Assembly: GCA_050330975.1 (NCBI GenBank)
Contig: JBHJHK010000190.1
Span: forward strand, 1 to 5,525
Reading direction: 5' to 3'
Source of the DNA: JBHJHK01 sp050330975
Lineage (GTDB): Bacteria > Pseudomonadota > Gammaproteobacteria > Competibacterales > Competibacteraceae
DNA: 5,525 nt
Notes under the pieces: generated by a model
What the model saw: the letters and a program-made list of their open reading frames with translations, nothing else
The model's database searches: none
Told to the model about the DNA's origin: nothing
Translations under genes and position numbers: made by a program
Shown here: one piece after another, positions 4,618 through 5,525 of the stretch
Layout: the number at the start of each line of letters is the position of its first letter
Position numbering within the stretch: position 1 is the first letter of the stretch

Positions 4618-5525
4618 ATGATCGATTGGCGCGCGGCATCGGCCCTGCGACAGGCCTTCAAACTCCATCTGCCCTTCAGTTACCATCGATTGAATGCCCT
4701 CGCGCGTGCCGTCTTGGCCGTGTGTCAATTGCGTACGGTCAACCTCGTGTCGCTCGCCGCGGTTCTCAACCCCAGGGTCAAGCCGTCATCGAACTATACA
4801 AGGCTCCAGCGCTTGATCCACGATCTGCCCTTCGATGAGACCGATCAGGCCGCCATCGCCCACGCCATAACCGCCCTTCTCGACCTGCCCGAGCGCTGGA
4901 TCCTCAGCCTCGATCGCACCACGTGGTACCGCGGTCAAACCCCCATCAATCTGCTGGTCTTGGCCGTGGTCTACCAAGGCACCGCCGTCCCTTTGTTTTG
5001 GAAAGCCCTCGATAAAACCGGCAACTCCAATACCCAAGAACGAAAGCACCTCCTCCAACGCTTCCTCGACACCTTCGGCGCTGGCCGTATCCATCACCTC
5101 TTGGCCGATCGCGAGTTCCTCGGTGAGGACTGGCTGGCCTGGTTGGCTCACCAGCACATCCCCTTCATCATCCGCCTCAAGCACAACCTGCAGGTCGACA
5201 CCCCCGAAGGGCCTGTGGCGGTGAGGACCCTCTTCGACGACCTCGAACGGGGCAAGACCTGCACCTTACGCCAACCCAGGCGCCTGCTGGGTCAAGACCT
5301 CTTTCTCAGTGCTAAACGCCTTAAGGACGACACCTTTGTCATCCTCGCCGCCCCCACCCCCATCCCCCGGGCCTTGCGCCAGTGCCTGGTCCGCTGGGCT
5401 ATCGAGCGCCTCTTCTACGCCTGGAAATCCGGCGGCTTCAACCTCGAAGACACCCACTTCACCCAGCCTCATCGCGTCGAGCGCCTCGTCGTCCTGGTGG
5501 CACTGGCCTCGGCCTGGGCCATCCG
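4618..5525 (+). CDS. IS4-family DDE transposase, 3' end beyond window
   Basis: The frame is open from the ATG at 4618 to the window end, giving 302 codons without a stop. The protein cuts and rejoins the ends of its insertion sequence. An N-terminal helical DNA-binding region (about 1-90) precedes an RNase H-like catalytic core. The catalytic triad is visible as Asp99 (LSLDRTTW), Asp164 (LLADREFLG) and Glu263 (VRWAIERLF). Arg259, Glu263 and Lys270 fit the IS4-family Y(2)R(3)E(6)K signature except that Cys256 replaces the Tyr. The following GGFNLEDTHFT is typical of IS10-like members. GGGTGA (4607-4612) is a ribosome site 5 bp before the ATG. IS10-like transposases are usually about 350-400 residues, so perhaps 50-100 residues are missing to the right. 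No frameshift or internal stop is seen, so the enzyme may be active. It is divergent from amt. Confidence 0.9.
   Translation, partial: MIDWRAASALRQAFKLHLPFSYHRLNALARAVLAVCQLRTVNLVSLAAVLNPRVKPSSNYTRLQRLIHDLPFDETDQAAIAHAITALLDLPERWILSLDRTTWYRGQTPINLLVLAVVYQGTAVPLFWKALDKTGNSNTQERKHLLQRFLDTFGAGRIHHLLADREFLGEDWLAWLAHQHIPFIIRLKHNLQVDTPEGPVAVRTLFDDLERGKTCTLRQPRRLLGQDLFLSAKRLKDDTFVILAAPTPIPRALRQCLVRWAIERLFYAWKSGGFNLEDTHFTQPHRVERLVVLVALASAWAI

Larger units (their letters stand above)
4517..5525 (+). mobile_element. IS4-family (IS10-like) insertion sequence, left part
   Basis: The element is defined by the transposase gene that starts at 4618 and runs off the window. The left end is placed at 4517, where CTGAGTCCATAGTACATC begins. 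IS10- and IS50-type ends start with CTGA, and the ~100 bp from there to the transposase start is similar to IS10. The boundary is tentative because the right end is outside the window and the terminal repeat cannot be matched. The direct repeat AGTCCATAG (4507-4515 and 4520-4528) straddles the proposed boundary. The 4440-4617 stretch is visibly more AT-rich than the rest of the window. Confidence 0.55.

Noticed and set aside
4786..5184. Minus-strand open frame of 132 codons opposite the transposase
   Set aside because: It is a shadow of the transposase, whose frame carries the catalytic DDE residues.

Overview
The window is GC-rich (clearly above 60% by eye) and tightly packed. It reads like the chromosome of a free-living bacterium, probably a proteobacterium and perhaps a gammaproteobacterium. 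The taxon is inferred only from codon use, a DUF547 lipoprotein-like protein and gene style; no rRNA, tRNA or other marker gene is present.

Left part (1-2772). The 3' end of an unrecognised plus-strand gene (3-458) meets, tail to tail, a minus-strand gene for a DUF547-family protein with a lipoprotein-type signal peptide (442-1374). As written the two coding regions overlap by 17 bp. However, the last ~45-56 residues of the DUF547 protein do not look like the family, and a one-base change in a six-C tract would end it at 555 and leave a hairpin (490-521) between the genes. A 120 bp divergent intergenic region then leads to a plus-strand radical SAM enzyme (1495-2772). Its conserved C-terminal cysteine region recalls the MJ0619/tetraether-lipid-synthase type of radical SAM protein; its substrate is unknown.

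Middle (2773-4438). A C/G-run hairpin (2773-2798) fills the 30 bp gap to a convergent minus-strand pair: an Amt/AmtB ammonium channel gene (3155-4438) followed 10 bp later by a 113-residue protein of unknown function (2803-3144). The small gene sits where glnK (PII) usually follows amtB, but it shows no PII features. The channel keeps the twin pore histidines and the key aspartates but has unusual residues at the external ammonium-recruitment site.

Right part (4439-5525). An AT-richer stretch holds the amt upstream region and the probable left end of an insertion sequence. Its IS4-family (IS10-like) DDE transposase starts at 4618 and is cut by the window end after 302 codons with its catalytic residues in place. 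The element seems to have inserted less than 100 bp upstream of the amt start, so it may affect ammonium-transport expression.
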